Below, in pieces: positions 17,160-25,890 of a stretch of DNA of 64,000 nt. The position numbers and the translations under genes are program-made. The notes beneath the pieces are model-generated. The model had not been told where the DNA came from and ran no database searches. It saw nothing but the letters and a program-made list of their open reading frames with translations. Origin of the DNA: Streptomyces sp. TRM70350 (GTDB taxonomy: Bacteria > Actinomycetota > Actinomycetes > Streptomycetales > Streptomycetaceae); NCBI RefSeq assembly GCF_019219825.1, contig NZ_JAHUXH010000003.1:62001-126000 (forward strand). The letters are read 5' to 3'. Numbering within the stretch: position 1 is the stretch's first letter; the number at the start of each line of letters is the position of its first letter.

Positions 17160-18683
17160 TCAGTACGCGCGGCCCCGCATGCGGCGCCACCACATCAGGG
17201 CGACGCCGATCAGCAGGATTCCGCCCGCACCCGCGCCCGCGGAGGCGGCGATCAGGGTCGTGTCGTCCGAGCCCGCGGGCTGGAGGGCGTCGCCGATCTG
17301 GCTGCGGACGTCGTTGCCGCCCGAGGTGCCCTTGGCCAGCGGGCCGCGCGAGCCCTCCGTCGGCAGGGCGAGGTACGGGAAGGCCTTCTCGAACTCCTTG
17401 TCGTTCTGGTCCACCGCGTCGCCCAGGTCGTTCTTGGCGCCGAGCAGTTCACCCTCGACGACCTGGAGGGAGGCGTCGATCACGTCGTCGGTGAGACGGC
17501 GGCCGTTGGGGAAGCCCGCGTTGTCGCCGTCCAGGACGCCGAGCCGCTTCGGTTCGGCGGCCGGTTTGATGGACGTGTTCAGGCGCAGCATCTCGGACGG
17601 GGTCACGTGCGGCGGCTGGTTGAGGCCCTGAACGCCATTCAGGAAGACGTCCACCAGGTCGTTGCGGGGCTCCTTGGGCGCCGGGATCTTGTAGATCGCC
17701 TCGATGAGCTTCGGCAGCTCGGGGTTGGTGACGTTGTCCAGGAACTGGGCGTCGTCCCACGGCCCGGACGCGTTGAAGGTGTCCTTGTCCTCGATCGGGT
17801 TGACGACCTCGTTGACCAGCGGGTTGCCGAGCCGCGAGACCTGGCGGAAGTGGCCCTGGGCGTTCTTGCGCTGGGTCGTCGACCAGATGCCGACGATCGG
17901 CTGGTCGGCGGACTCCTGGATCAGGTGGTTGGGCACCTGCAGGGCGATGGAGTTGACGTTGTAGCCCTTGAGCGTGTCGTTGCCGACCTCGGAGAGGTTC
18001 CCGCCGTACAGGAGGTCGAAGACGCGCAGGTCCAGGAAGAACGGGTCGTCGGCCTGCCCGGCGAACGTCGTGGCGCCGCCCGCCAGTTCGTGGATCGCCT
18101 GCTCGCGCAGCTTGGCGTAGTCCGGCATGGACGCCTTGCCCACGTTCGAGGGCGCGACCGGCACATCGTCCGCGATCTTCGTACGGGACACCAGGTGCTG
18201 GTTCTTCAGCCGCAGCAGATCGATGTCGTAGGTCTGCGTGACGTTGAGGTCCGGGTCGTCCAGGCTCTCGACGGGGCCGGTGTTGTAGAGGAACGTCTTC
18301 TTGTTCTTGATGTGCGTCTTGAACGTGTAGCGGAACAACAGTTCGCCCTGCGCGTCGCCGTTGTTGTCGATGTGGAGGTCGTACTGGGCGTCCTCGGCGA
18401 ACGTGAAGAAGTTCGGTCCGCCGGCCGGCTCCTCGAACGGGATCCAGTTGGCGATGATCGTCGTCGTGTCCGGCTTGTCCGGGCTGACGAACGCGTACAC
18501 GTCGGTGTTGTCGTACTGCGGGGTGCCCGAGATCAGCGGGGCCTCCCGGTGACTGGAGGCGGCGGCCGCCCCGGGTTGCAGCGCGGTCACGCCGGCGGCC
18601 GCGAGCCCTCCGGCGGCCAGCGCACCACAGACGAGGGTGGCGACGCTCCTGAGTCCCGCGCCGCGCTTGGAGATAGCTGTCAT
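17160..18683 (-). CDS. DUF4331 secreted, C-terminally anchored protein
   Basis: A 507-residue protein from ATG 18683 with GAGGAC just upstream. A signal peptide (~45 residues, ending AAAASS) is followed by SSHREAPLISGTPQYDNTDVYAFVSPD, the hallmark opening of DUF4331. The family body follows. A C-terminal helix (IAASAGAGAGGILLIGVALMWW) and the basic tail RRMRGRAY anchor it, so the domain lies outside. DUF4331 has no settled function. It is transcribed divergently from the ECF sigma gene, from a promoter of the same class as the sigma's own, so it is a likely direct target. The frame is open far upstream, but that region is the intergenic/sigma antisense. Confidence 0.88.
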   Translation of the reverse strand: MTAISKRGAGLRSVATLVCGALAAGGLAAAGVTALQPGAAAASSHREAPLISGTPQYDNTDVYAFVSPDKPDTTTIIANWIPFEEPAGGPNFFTFAEDAQYDLHIDNNGDAQGELLFRYTFKTHIKNKKTFLYNTGPVESLDDPDLNVTQTYDIDLLRLKNQHLVSRTKIADDVPVAPSNVGKASMPDYAKLREQAIHELAGGATTFAGQADDPFFLDLRVFDLLYGGNLSEVGNDTLKGYNVNSIALQVPNHLIQESADQPIVGIWSTTQRKNAQGHFRQVSRLGNPLVNEVVNPIEDKDTFNASGPWDDAQFLDNVTNPELPKLIEAIYKIPAPKEPRNDLVDVFLNGVQGLNQPPHVTPSEMLRLNTSIKPAAEPKRLGVLDGDNAGFPNGRRLTDDVIDASLQVVEGELLGAKNDLGDAVDQNDKEFEKAFPYLALPTEGSRGPLAKGTSGGNDVRSQIGDALQPAGSDDTTLIAASAGAGAGGILLIGVALMWWRRMRGRAY

Positions 18684-18721
18684 GCCGTCCGTCCTCAGTG
18701 CCAACTTGCCTGACACCGGGG

Positions 18722-18749
18722 ATTCGGAGCGGTGCGCGGACCGGATTGG
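18722..18749 (-). promoter_or_regulatory. SigK/ECF19-like promoter of the DUF4331 gene
   Basis: Read on the minus strand the segment is CCAATC, 16 nt, CCGAAT. The -10 ends 39 nt before the ATG. It resembles the consensus I recall for Mycobacterium SigK (CCATCC...CCGAAT) and aligns base for base in spacing with the element before the sigma gene. It is inferred to be recognised by the adjacent sigma factor. Confidence 0.65.
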
Positions 18750-18924
18750 TCGAGGCGGAAAACTTGTACGGCGGGCGGGTGTTGGCCCGGGTGTGGGGTG
18801 TGCCTCGCGGCGTTTCTGGGCCTGCGGGCTGCGGCCTGCCGGACGGTGACCCCGTGGTGTCCCCGGCCTTCGGCCGTGAATTTCCCGGTCCCCGACCCGC
18901 GTTTTCGGCACGCTCATCCGTACC

Positions 18925-18952
18925 CCCATCCGGAGGTGCGTTCGTTGCGAAT
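18925..18952 (+). promoter_or_regulatory. SigK/ECF19-like promoter of the ECF sigma gene
   Basis: CCCATCC (18925-18931), 15 nt, GCGAAT (18947-18952). Aligned with the DUF4331 promoter it gives CCmATCCGG, 13 nt, sCGAAT with the same total length of 28. It implies autoregulation. An ATG at 18951 falls inside the -10, so that codon cannot start the protein made from this transcript. Confidence 0.6.
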
Positions 18953-19001
18953 GTCTGGTGTGACGGGACGGCCCGGGTGCGGCCGGGGAGAGGGGGAGCG
19001 C

Positions 19002-19544
19002 GTGGAGGCGGACAGACTGCTGATCCGCGTCGCGGGCGGGGACCAGATGGCGTTCGAGGAGCTCTACGCACTGGTGTCCGGACCGGTGTTCGGGCTCGTC
19101 AAGCGCGTGGTGCGGGATCCGGCGCAGTCCGAGGAGGTGGCCCAGGAGGTGCTGCTCGAACTGTGGCGGTCCGCCGCCCGCTTCGACCCCGGCCGCGGCA
19201 GCGCCCTGTCCTGGATCCTCACCCTCGCCCACCGCCGCGCCGTCGACCGGGTGCGCAGCGCCCGCGCGGCCGGTGAGCGGGAGCAGCGCGAGGCTCTGCG
19301 CGCCGGGACGCCCGCCTTCGACCAGGTCGCCGAGGAGGTGGAGGCCGGACTCGAACGCGAGTGGGTGCGCCGGTGCCTGAACCGGCTCACCGCCCTCCAG
19401 CGGGAGTCCGTCACCCTCGCCTACTACGACGGCTACACCTACCGTGAAGTGGCCGAACGGCTCTCGCTGCCGCTCGGCACGGTCAAGACCCGGATGCGCG
19501 ACGGACTGACCCGGCTGCGCGAGTGCCTCGGAGGAGTCGCGTGA
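19002..19544 (+). CDS. ECF RNA polymerase sigma factor, SigK/ECF19-like
   Basis: A 180-residue protein from GTG 19002, which has GAGAGGGGGAG immediately upstream and gives the compact family N-terminus VEADRLLIRVAGGDQMAFEELY. Region 2 includes RVVRDPAQSEEVAQEVLLELWRS and region 4 includes LTALQRESVTLAYYDGYTYREVAERL with GTVKTRMRDGL. An in-frame ATG at 18951 would give 197 residues but lies within the predicted -10. The gene is followed after 43 nt by a zinc-binding anti-sigma gene and diverges from DUF4331. It probably directs RNA polymerase to its own promoter and that of the DUF4331 gene. Confidence 0.88.
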   Translation: MEADRLLIRVAGGDQMAFEELYALVSGPVFGLVKRVVRDPAQSEEVAQEVLLELWRSAARFDPGRGSALSWILTLAHRRAVDRVRSARAAGEREQREALRAGTPAFDQVAEEVEAGLEREWVRRCLNRLTALQRESVTLAYYDGYTYREVAERLSLPLGTVKTRMRDGLTRLRECLGGVA

Positions 19545-19587
19545 GCTTCCTGGACCGCCCGCACACCGAGGGCCGAGGGGGTACGGC

Positions 19588-20394
19588 ATGAGCCTGCTCG
19601 ACCGGCTGCGCGGCAGCGCCGACCTGCACAGCCTCGCCGCGCCCTACGCGCTCGACGCCCTGGAGGGCGACGAACGCGCCCGCTTCGAGAAGCATCTGGC
19701 GCGCTGCGAGCGCTGCGCGCAGGAGGTACGGGCGCTCGCCGAGGACGCCGTGCGCCTCGCCTGGTCCACGGCCGCCCCCGCGCCGGCCGCCCTGCGCGAC
19801 CGGGTGCTGGCCGCCGTACGCACGACCCCGCAGGAGCCCGCACGCGTGCGGGAGCACCGGCTGCCCGCGCATGTGTGGGGCACGCAGCCACCCCCGGCGC
19901 GCACCCGTACCCCCCGGCCGCGCCCCCTGTTCGTCCCGTTCGCCACCGCGACCGCCGCCGCGGCCCTCGTCGTCGCCTCCCTCTTCGCCGTCCAGGCCAA
20001 CCAGACCCGGGAGCAACTGGCCGCCGAGCGGAACCGGGCGCGTGAGATCGCCCACGTCCTCGCCGCCCCGGACGCCCGCGCGGCCACCGGACGGGATGCC
20101 GAGGGGCGGACGATCGGAGTGATCGCCTCCGCTTCGGAGGGGCGTGCGGTCGTCACGCTGAACGGATACGACGAGCTGCCGAGCGACCGTGTGCACCAAC
20201 TCTGGCTCATGCGCCCCCAGGCACAACCGCGCTCCCTGGGCCTCCTCGACGACGACACGCCCTTCGTGGCGAACGGCCTGGACAGGGCGGCGACGTCACT
20301 CGCAGTGACCGTCGAGCCCGACGGGGGGTCACCTCAGCCGACCACCCAGCCGGTTGTCCAACTCGCCCTGGAATCGGTCGGATTCGGAGGGTGA
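19588..20394 (+). CDS. Zinc-containing transmembrane anti-sigma factor, RskA-like
   Basis: A 268-residue protein. The cytosolic N-terminus carries a ZAS-type zinc site: His14, His36, Cys40 and Cys43 in the HLxxCxxC context. One TM helix (~108-128, FVPFATATAAAALVVASLFAVQ) leads to an RskA-type outer domain (VIASASEGRAVVTLNGYDELPSDRVHQLWLM). In mycobacteria RskA holds SigK at the membrane until intramembrane proteolysis frees it; the same arrangement is inferred here. It lies 43 nt after the sigma gene in one operon. Confidence 0.9.
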   Translation: MSLLDRLRGSADLHSLAAPYALDALEGDERARFEKHLARCERCAQEVRALAEDAVRLAWSTAAPAPAALRDRVLAAVRTTPQEPARVREHRLPAHVWGTQPPPARTRTPRPRPLFVPFATATAAAALVVASLFAVQANQTREQLAAERNRAREIAHVLAAPDARAATGRDAEGRTIGVIASASEGRAVVTLNGYDELPSDRVHQLWLMRPQAQPRSLGLLDDDTPFVANGLDRAATSLAVTVEPDGGSPQPTTQPVVQLALESVGFGG

Positions 20395-20520
20395 TCGACG
20401 AGGCGTGGTCAACGGCCTTACAGGGAAGGTGAATCCTGTGACCGCGATACACGCGTGCCCCAAGGGGGAGATAGGGTTACCCTGCCCGGGCCGGGTGGAC
20501 TCGTACGGGTGGGGAGTGAC

Positions 20521-20790
20521 ATGGAACAGATAACAGTGCGCAGCAGGGCAAGGGTCCCTGCGATCACCTGCGGGAGCAGCGCGACCAGCTCGCGCCTCGA
20601 CCGCCATCTCTCGGTGCTGGCGGGCCCTGCCGTCCCGCAGCGGGAGGCGGCCGAGGCGACCTCGCTGATGCGCGAGATAACCGCACGTGACACCGCGCAC
20701 GAGCGCAGCGACCGGGGCACGCGGGTGAGCAGGGTCTCGCTCTTCGCACCGCTGCGCCGACTGCGCCGTTCGCTGTTCGGCGGGCACTGA
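20521..20790 (+). CDS. Small basic conserved-looking protein of unknown function
   Basis: An 89-residue protein from ATG 20521, with GGGGAG 6 nt upstream. Its start is MEQITVRSRARVPAITCG and its end is APLRRLRRSLFGGH. It is rich in Arg and Ser, has one Cys and lacks a TM helix. I recall similar short proteins in other Streptomyces but know no function. An in-frame extension to 20455 lacks a ribosome site. Confidence 0.6.
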   Translation: MEQITVRSRARVPAITCGSSATSSRLDRHLSVLAGPAVPQREAAEATSLMREITARDTAHERSDRGTRVSRVSLFAPLRRLRRSLFGGH

Positions 20791-20832
20791 CCCGCACAGG
20801 CGTCCCTGACGCGACCCTTCGAGGGCCCGCGC

Positions 20833-22041
20833 TCAGGCAGCCACACCGTCCCGGCGCAGCGCTGCGATCTCGTCGTCCGTCATCCCCACGGCACGCAGCA
20901 ACGCTTCGGTGTGCTGCCCGAGCGCGGGTACGTCTCCGCTCCGCGCCGGCTCCCCACCCGGCCAGGTGATCGGCGGCAGCAGCGCCCTCAGCGGCCCCAC
21001 CGGCGAGCCCACCTCCCGCCACCGCTCCCGGGCCGCCAACTGTGGATGCTCCGCCACCTCCCGGACGTCCCGCAGCCGGGCGCACGCGATCCCCGCACCC
21101 TCCAGCCGGGCCAGCGCCTCGTCGGCGCCCAGCGTCCCCAGCGCCCGCGCCACCTCCGCGTCCGTCCGCTCCCGGTTCGCCACCCGCGCCGCGTTCGTCG
21201 CGAACGCCGGATCGGTCCCCAACTCCGGCCGCCCCATGACCCGTTCGGCGAGCCGCCGCCACTCCCGGTCGTTCTGCACCGACAGCAGCACCCGCCCGCC
21301 GTCCGCCGTGGCGTAGGCGTCGTAGGGCGCGATGACGGCGTGCGCGAGGCCCGTGCGCGCCGGGGGAGTGCCGTCGTGCATCACATGGTGCAGCGGATGC
21401 CCCATCCACTCCGCGAGCGCCTCCAGCATCGACACCTCCACCGGCCCGCCGCGCCCGGTGGTGCCGCGCCGCACCAGTGCCGCCAGCACGCCCGAGAAGG
21501 CGTACATGGCGGCCGCGATGTCCGCCGCCGGGATCCCCGCCTTCACCGGCTGCTCCGGCGTCCCCGTCACCGACACCAGCCCGGCCTCGCACTGCACGAG
21601 CATGTCGTACGCCCGCTTGTCCGCGTACGGTCCCGAGGACCCGTATCCGGAGATGTCCACGGCGATCAGCCGCGGGTGCGCGGCGCACAGCGTGGCCGCG
21701 TCGAGCCCGAGCCGCGCCGCCGCCCCCTGCGCGAGGTTCTGCACGAACACGTCCGCGTCCGCCACCAGCCGCCGTACGACGTCCAGCCCGCGCGGGTCCT
21801 TCAGGTCCAGCGCGATGGACTCCTTGCCGCCGTTGCACCACACGAAGTGCGAGGCGAGGCCGCGGGCGGCGGTGTCGTAACCGCGCGCGAAGTCGCCGCC
21901 GTCCACCCGCTCGACCTTGATCACCCGCGCCCCGAGGTCGGCGAGCTGCCGGGTGGCGAAGGGGGCGGCGACGGCCTGCTCGACGGCGACGACGGTGATG
22001 CCCGCCAGGGGCAGGGGCTGCTGTTCCATGCCAGGGATCAT
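20833..22041 (-). CDS. Class III (CaiB/BaiF-family) CoA transferase
   Basis: A 402-residue protein. PLAGITVVAVEQAVAAPFATRQLADLGARVIKVE is the family N-terminus and LKDPRGLDVVRRLVADADVFVQN is equally typical. The catalytic Asp of the family should be in AYDMLVQCEAGLVSVTG (~165). Members move CoA between carboxylic acids. The substrate cannot be read from sequence, and no dedicated pathway genes flank it. ATG 22029 is an alternative start; neither has a clear ribosome site, and nothing suitable lies upstream in the scar region. Confidence 0.88.
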   Translation of the reverse strand: MIPGMEQQPLPLAGITVVAVEQAVAAPFATRQLADLGARVIKVERVDGGDFARGYDTAARGLASHFVWCNGGKESIALDLKDPRGLDVVRRLVADADVFVQNLAQGAAARLGLDAATLCAAHPRLIAVDISGYGSSGPYADKRAYDMLVQCEAGLVSVTGTPEQPVKAGIPAADIAAAMYAFSGVLAALVRRGTTGRGGPVEVSMLEALAEWMGHPLHHVMHDGTPPARTGLAHAVIAPYDAYATADGGRVLLSVQNDREWRRLAERVMGRPELGTDPAFATNAARVANRERTDAEVARALGTLGADEALARLEGAGIACARLRDVREVAEHPQLAARERWREVGSPVGPLRALLPPITWPGGEPARSGDVPALGQHTEALLRAVGMTDDEIAALRRDGVAA

Positions 22042-22211
22042 GGCCCGCGCGTCACAGCTTTGTCATGCACGCCCACCAGCCTCGCCCAGGACAGCCCCGC
22101 CAAGGCGCCCGCGTGCGGCGAGTACGACGCGCTGCCCGGGGTGCCGCCCTCGCCCCCATCGGCACCAGCCCGCACAGCCGGAGCGGCGGAAGGCCGTCAA
22201 GGCGGGTTGGT

Positions 22212-22298
22212 TCAGCGCTCGCCGTGCGCGTAGCGGCGCACGGCGAGCGGGACGCACACCGCCAGCAGCACGGCGCACCACGCCAGCGACCCGGCGAA
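22212..22298 (-). pseudogene. C-terminal remnant of an ABC-2/DrrB-type permease
   Basis: Only ~28 codons remain: FAGSLAWCAVLLAVCVPL followed by AVRRY and a short tail. This is the usual last helix and RRY tail of DrrB-like efflux permeases. Similarity ends abruptly near 22299 where TetR-like sequence on the other strand begins. There is no start codon or upstream domain. Confidence 0.6.
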
Positions 22299-22300
22299 AC

Positions 22301-22502
22301 GAGCTCGCCACCGCCGAGCGCACCCGCTCGCTGCCCTGGTCGCCGGAGCAGGAGAACGCGGTGCGGGCCGCCTATCTGGGCGGCCGGATCGCGACGGGCG
22401 AGTATCCGCGGCTGGCGGCCGCCCTCGCGGAGGATCCCGGGCCGGTGGATCTGGAGGCGGTGTTCGAGCGGGTGTTGCTGCGGGTGCTGGACGGGTTCCA
22501 GG
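22301..22502 (+). pseudogene. C-terminal remnant of a TetR-family regulator
   Basis: The frame reads RTRSLPWSPEQENAVRAAYL and on through VFERVLLRVLDGF, a TetR C-terminal domain without its DNA-binding half. The natural stop is lost and the frame runs into the convergent downstream gene. With the permease fragment it looks like the two ends of a former divergent TetR/ABC-efflux locus joined by a deletion near 22300. Confidence 0.55.
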
Positions 22503-22508
22503 GGGCGC

Positions 22509-23675
22509 CTAGAGGAGCGCCAACTGCCCCTCCGGGCCCTCCTCGTGGGTGTCCAGGACCGACGCGGGGCGGCGGGCGGAGGCGGGGACCGGCAGGACGC
22601 CGGCGGTGCGCAGGTCGGTCGCGGTGAGGGTGGACTCCGCCTGGACCGGCGGGAGGTCGGCCAGGAGCGTGAGGACCGTGATCAGCTCCAGCAGTTCCGA
22701 CGTCCACGTCTGGGGCCAGGTCGCCGGGCGGATCGCGAGGAGCGTGCCGGGCTCGTCCTCGGTCGTGCGCGCCGCGAACCACTGCTCCAGGACGCGGATC
22801 CCGCCCGCCTCGAAGTCCCAGGCCTGGGACGGGACGGGGGAGATACGGCCCTCGTCGAGATGCAGGGTCTCCTCGTCGCGGTCGTAGTGGAGCGTGTGGG
22901 GGCGTGCGGGGAGCGGGGCGCGGACGTAGGGGCGGCGGCCGCCGGGCAGTTTGGGGCGGTCGCCGTCGCGGCGCAGCAGCCAGAGCATGCGGCGGCCCGT
23001 GTCGACGCCGTGCGACCAGAGGCCGGGGTCCGTGGTGAGCGGAACGGTGAGGTCCGCCCGGACCGCGGTCAGGATCCAGGCGAGGACGTCGACCGGGGCG
23101 AGGTCCTGCCCGAGGCGGGTGGCCAAGTGGTCCAGCAGGCCTGGTGTCAGGTTCGGTTCGGCGCCGCCGGGGCGGCGGTACAGGGGGCGGACCCGGCCGG
23201 GGCGGAGCAGCGGGAGCAGGGAGGTGGCCAGCAGATGGGGCCCGCCGCCCTCCGGGGTCTCCACCACGAACACCTGCCGTTCGTCGGCCACCCGCCACAA
23301 CTCCGGTCGCGCCGCGTCGATGAGACGGTGGTCCGGAATCAGCCACTGCTCGTCGAAGGGGGACAGCAGCACGCGGACCGGTTCCGGGCAGGGGCCCTGC
23401 GCGCGCAGCAGCTTCTCCGTGCCGGTGGACCGGCCCGGCAGCTGCCCGACCGCCGAGTGCAGGGTGCGCGACCGCGTGGGCTCGAACAGGGCCTCCCGGT
23501 CCGCGCCCTCCGCCTTCATCAAGGCGTCCCAGCGGGCCTTGAGGGAGGACGGGTCGGGGGCCGTCGGCCACCCCCGGCCGATTCGCGGCGGTGCGACGGA
23601 CCACGGCATGAGGTCCGCGAGCAGCGGAGCGTCGTCGTGCGTCACGCCGGGCATCGTACGACGGGGTTCCGGCAT
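22509..23675 (-). CDS. Stand-alone type ISP restriction/modification C-terminal (target-recognition) domain protein
   Basis: A 388-residue protein from ATG 23675, with GAGG 4 nt upstream; ATG 23654 is possible. PVRVLLSPFDEQWLIPDHRLIDAARPELW resembles the RPFDxRW...RPxLW core of the C-terminal domain of type ISP enzymes such as LlaBIII. No nuclease, helicase or methyltransferase motif is present in it or its neighbours. It follows the GntR gene after 5 nt, so the two are an operon. It may be a domesticated DNA-binding module; activity is unknown. Confidence 0.65.
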   Translation of the reverse strand: MPEPRRTMPGVTHDDAPLLADLMPWSVAPPRIGRGWPTAPDPSSLKARWDALMKAEGADREALFEPTRSRTLHSAVGQLPGRSTGTEKLLRAQGPCPEPVRVLLSPFDEQWLIPDHRLIDAARPELWRVADERQVFVVETPEGGGPHLLATSLLPLLRPGRVRPLYRRPGGAEPNLTPGLLDHLATRLGQDLAPVDVLAWILTAVRADLTVPLTTDPGLWSHGVDTGRRMLWLLRRDGDRPKLPGGRRPYVRAPLPARPHTLHYDRDEETLHLDEGRISPVPSQAWDFEAGGIRVLEQWFAARTTEDEPGTLLAIRPATWPQTWTSELLELITVLTLLADLPPVQAESTLTATDLRTAGVLPVPASARRPASVLDTHEEGPEGQLALL

Positions 23676-23680
23676 GTGCC

Positions 23681-24430
23681 TCAAGTGGCGTCCAGCGTCA
23701 CCGTGAAGGAGAAGCGGTCGCCCCGGTAGTGGATGACGGCCACGTCCAGCACCCGCCCGGCCATGTCGTAGGTCACGCCCGTGTAGTGCAGGATCGGGCT
23801 CAGCAGCGGCACGTTGAGCAGCCGCGCCGTCTCCGGGTCCGCGAGCCGCGCCTCCACCGTGTCCGTGATGCGGCTGATGTCCGCCCCGACGACATCCCGC
23901 AGCACCTTGGTCATCGGCCAGCGGATCAGATCGTCCAGGTCGATTCGCCCGGCCAGTTCGGGACGGACGTAGTTGTGGGCGTGGTTGGTCGGCTCGCCCG
24001 TCTTCTCGTCGCTGCGCAGCCGGTGGTACGTCGCCACCTCGCCGAGGTCCGGGAAGTACTCGGCGAGTTCCGCGGGCACGGGCGCGTGTCCGTGGTCCAG
24101 CAGTTCGGTGGTCATGCCGGACTGCTGGGCCACGATCGCGTCCACCGAGCCCAGCAGCCGCACCGGGGCACCCCTCCTCGCGCTGGGCTCGATGAACGTG
24201 CCGCGCCTGCGGTGCCGCGTGATGAGTCCCTCGTCCTCCAGCTCCTTCAGCGCCTGCCGCATGGTCAGCACGCTCACCCCGTAGTGCCCCGCCAGCTGTT
24301 CCTCGGTCGGCAGCCGCAGCGGCTCCCGGGGCGAGCGGCCGAGTATCGAGGCGCGCAGCGACTGCGACACCTGGTACCAGAGCGGCAGCTTGCGGTTCAG
24401 GACGATCGAGTCCGGGGCGAAGGAGGTCAC
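23681..24430 (-). CDS. GntR-family regulator with UTRA ligand domain (HutC subfamily)
   Basis: A 249-residue protein. The winged helix is at ~10-80 (PLWYQVSQSLRASIL, LPTEEQLAGHYGVSVLTMRQALKELEDEGLI). A UTRA domain follows (~95-245; PTNHAHNYVRPELAGRIDLDD, PILHYTGVTYDMAGRVLDVAVIHYRGDRF). It lies between hmgA and the type-ISP-like gene on the same strand, 5 nt from the latter. It may sense an aromatic breakdown product and act on hmgA or itself; a palindrome before hmgA is a candidate site. Confidence 0.9.
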   Translation of the reverse strand: MTSFAPDSIVLNRKLPLWYQVSQSLRASILGRSPREPLRLPTEEQLAGHYGVSVLTMRQALKELEDEGLITRHRRRGTFIEPSARRGAPVRLLGSVDAIVAQQSGMTTELLDHGHAPVPAELAEYFPDLGEVATYHRLRSDEKTGEPTNHAHNYVRPELAGRIDLDDLIRWPMTKVLRDVVGADISRITDTVEARLADPETARLLNVPLLSPILHYTGVTYDMAGRVLDVAVIHYRGDRFSFTVTLDAT

Positions 24431-24490
24431 GGGGCCATCCGTACCGGCAGGAAACGGTCAGTGCAAGGGGCGCCCTGTGGCGAGCGACCG

Positions 24491-25864
24491 TCACAACGCG
24501 CGGAAGTGCCGCTGAAGGCCCTGCCACACGTCGTCGTAGCGCTGTTGCAGATGCTCCGCCCGCGCCGCCTGCGGTGTCAGGGTCACCGGCCAGCGCGTCT
24601 CGAACATGAACGCCAGCCCGTCGTCCACCTTCTGCGGCCGCAGCTCGGCGGCGCTCGCCCGGTCGAACGTCTCCCGGTCCGGGCCGTGCGCCGACATCAT
24701 GTTGTGCAGCGAGCCGCCGCCCGGCACGAACCCTTCGGCCTTGGCGTCATACGCGCCCTCGATCAGGCCCATGTACTCGCTCATCACGTTCCGGTGGAAG
24801 TACGGCGGCCGGAACGTGTCCTCGCCCACCAGCCAGCGCGGCGCGAACACCACGAAGTCGACGCCCGCGAGGCCGGGAGTGTCGGACGGGGAGGTGAGGA
24901 CCGTGAAGATCGACGGGTCCGGGTGGTCGTACGAGATGGTGCCGAGCACATTGAAACGACGCAGATCGTAGGCGTACGGCACATGGTTGCCGTGCCAGGC
25001 GACGACGTCGAGCGGTGAGTGGTCGTACGTCGCCGTCCAGAGGTTGCCGCAGAACTTGTTGACCACCTCCACCGGGCCCTCCACGTCCTCGTACGCGGCG
25101 ACCGGCGCCCGGAAGTCCCGGGGGTTGGCGAGGCCGTTGGCGCCGATCGGGCCGAGGTCGGGGAGGCGGAAGGGGGCGCCGTAGTTCTCGCAGACGTAAC
25201 CTCGGGCGGTCGTGCTCTGCCTGCCGTCGGACGCGGTGTCGAGCAGCTCGACGCGGAAGCGGACCCCGCGCGGGACGAGCGCGACATGGCCGGGTTCCAC
25301 CGCCAGCAGCCCGAACTCCGTGCGCAGCAGCAGCCCGCCCCGCTCCGGCACGATCAGCAGCTCGCCGTCCGCGTCGCTGAAGACGCGGTCCATGTCGGCG
25401 TTCGCGTGGTAGAGGTGCACGGCCATGCCGGTGCGCTGGGTGGCGTCGCCGTTGCCGCCCAGGGTCCACAGGCCGGCCAGGAAGTCGGTGCCGGGCGGCG
25501 GCTCGGGCAGCGGGTTCCAGCGCAGGCGGTTCGGGTCGGGCACGGTCTCGGTGAAGGGGGCCGTGCGCAGGCCGCCGTTGTCGGTGCGGGTGAACGCGGG
25601 GTGGGCGGCCGAGGGGCGGATGCGGTAGAGCCAGGAACGGCGGTTGTGGGCGCGGGGCTCGGTGAAGGCCGTACCGCTGAGCTGCTCCGCGTACAGGCCG
25701 AGAGGTGCGCGTTGGGGTGAGTTGCGGCCCTCGGGCAGTGCGCCCGGGACGGCCTCCGAGCTGTGCTCGTTGCCGAATCCGGAGAGATGGGCCAGCCCTT
25801 CGGCGGTCTTCCGCGCTCCCCCACGCTCGAACACGCTCGCGCGGGAGGTACCCCCATCGCTCAT
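24491..25864 (-). CDS. hmgA: Homogentisate 1,2-dioxygenase
   Basis: A 457-residue protein of normal family length. Hallmarks are [19 protein letters not shown] near the start, [17 protein letters not shown], and the C-terminal iron-ligand region [15 protein letters not shown] and [16 protein letters not shown]. The enzyme opens the ring of homogentisate to maleylacetoacetate with Fe2+ and O2 in tyrosine/phenylalanine catabolism. No maleylacetoacetate isomerase or fumarylacetoacetase gene is adjacent. AGGGAG lies ~10 nt before the ATG, and an imperfect 18-bp palindrome lies 27 nt upstream. Confidence 0.96.
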   Translation of the reverse strand: MSDGGTSRASVFERGGARKTAEGLAHLSGFGNEHSSEAVPGALPEGRNSPQRAPLGLYAEQLSGTAFTEPRAHNRRSWLYRIRPSAAHPAFTRTDNGGLRTAPFTETVPDPNRLRWNPLPEPPPGTDFLAGLWTLGGNGDATQRTGMAVHLYHANADMDRVFSDADGELLIVPERGGLLLRTEFGLLAVEPGHVALVPRGVRFRVELLDTASDGRQSTTARGYVCENYGAPFRLPDLGPIGANGLANPRDFRAPVAAYEDVEGPVEVVNKFCGNLWTATYDHSPLDVVAWHGNHVPYAYDLRRFNVLGTISYDHPDPSIFTVLTSPSDTPGLAGVDFVVFAPRWLVGEDTFRPPYFHRNVMSEYMGLIEGAYDAKAEGFVPGGGSLHNMMSAHGPDRETFDRASAAELRPQKVDDGLAFMFETRWPVTLTPQAARAEHLQQRYDDVWQGLQRHFRAL

Positions 25865-25890
25865 GATCGCTGCTCCCTTGCACGTTGATT

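Noticed and set aside
18951..19001. ATG 18951 as start of the ECF sigma factor
   Set aside because: It falls inside the predicted -10 (GCGAAT) and its GGAGG is 14 nt away; GTG 19002 has a better ribosome site and a family-like N-terminus.
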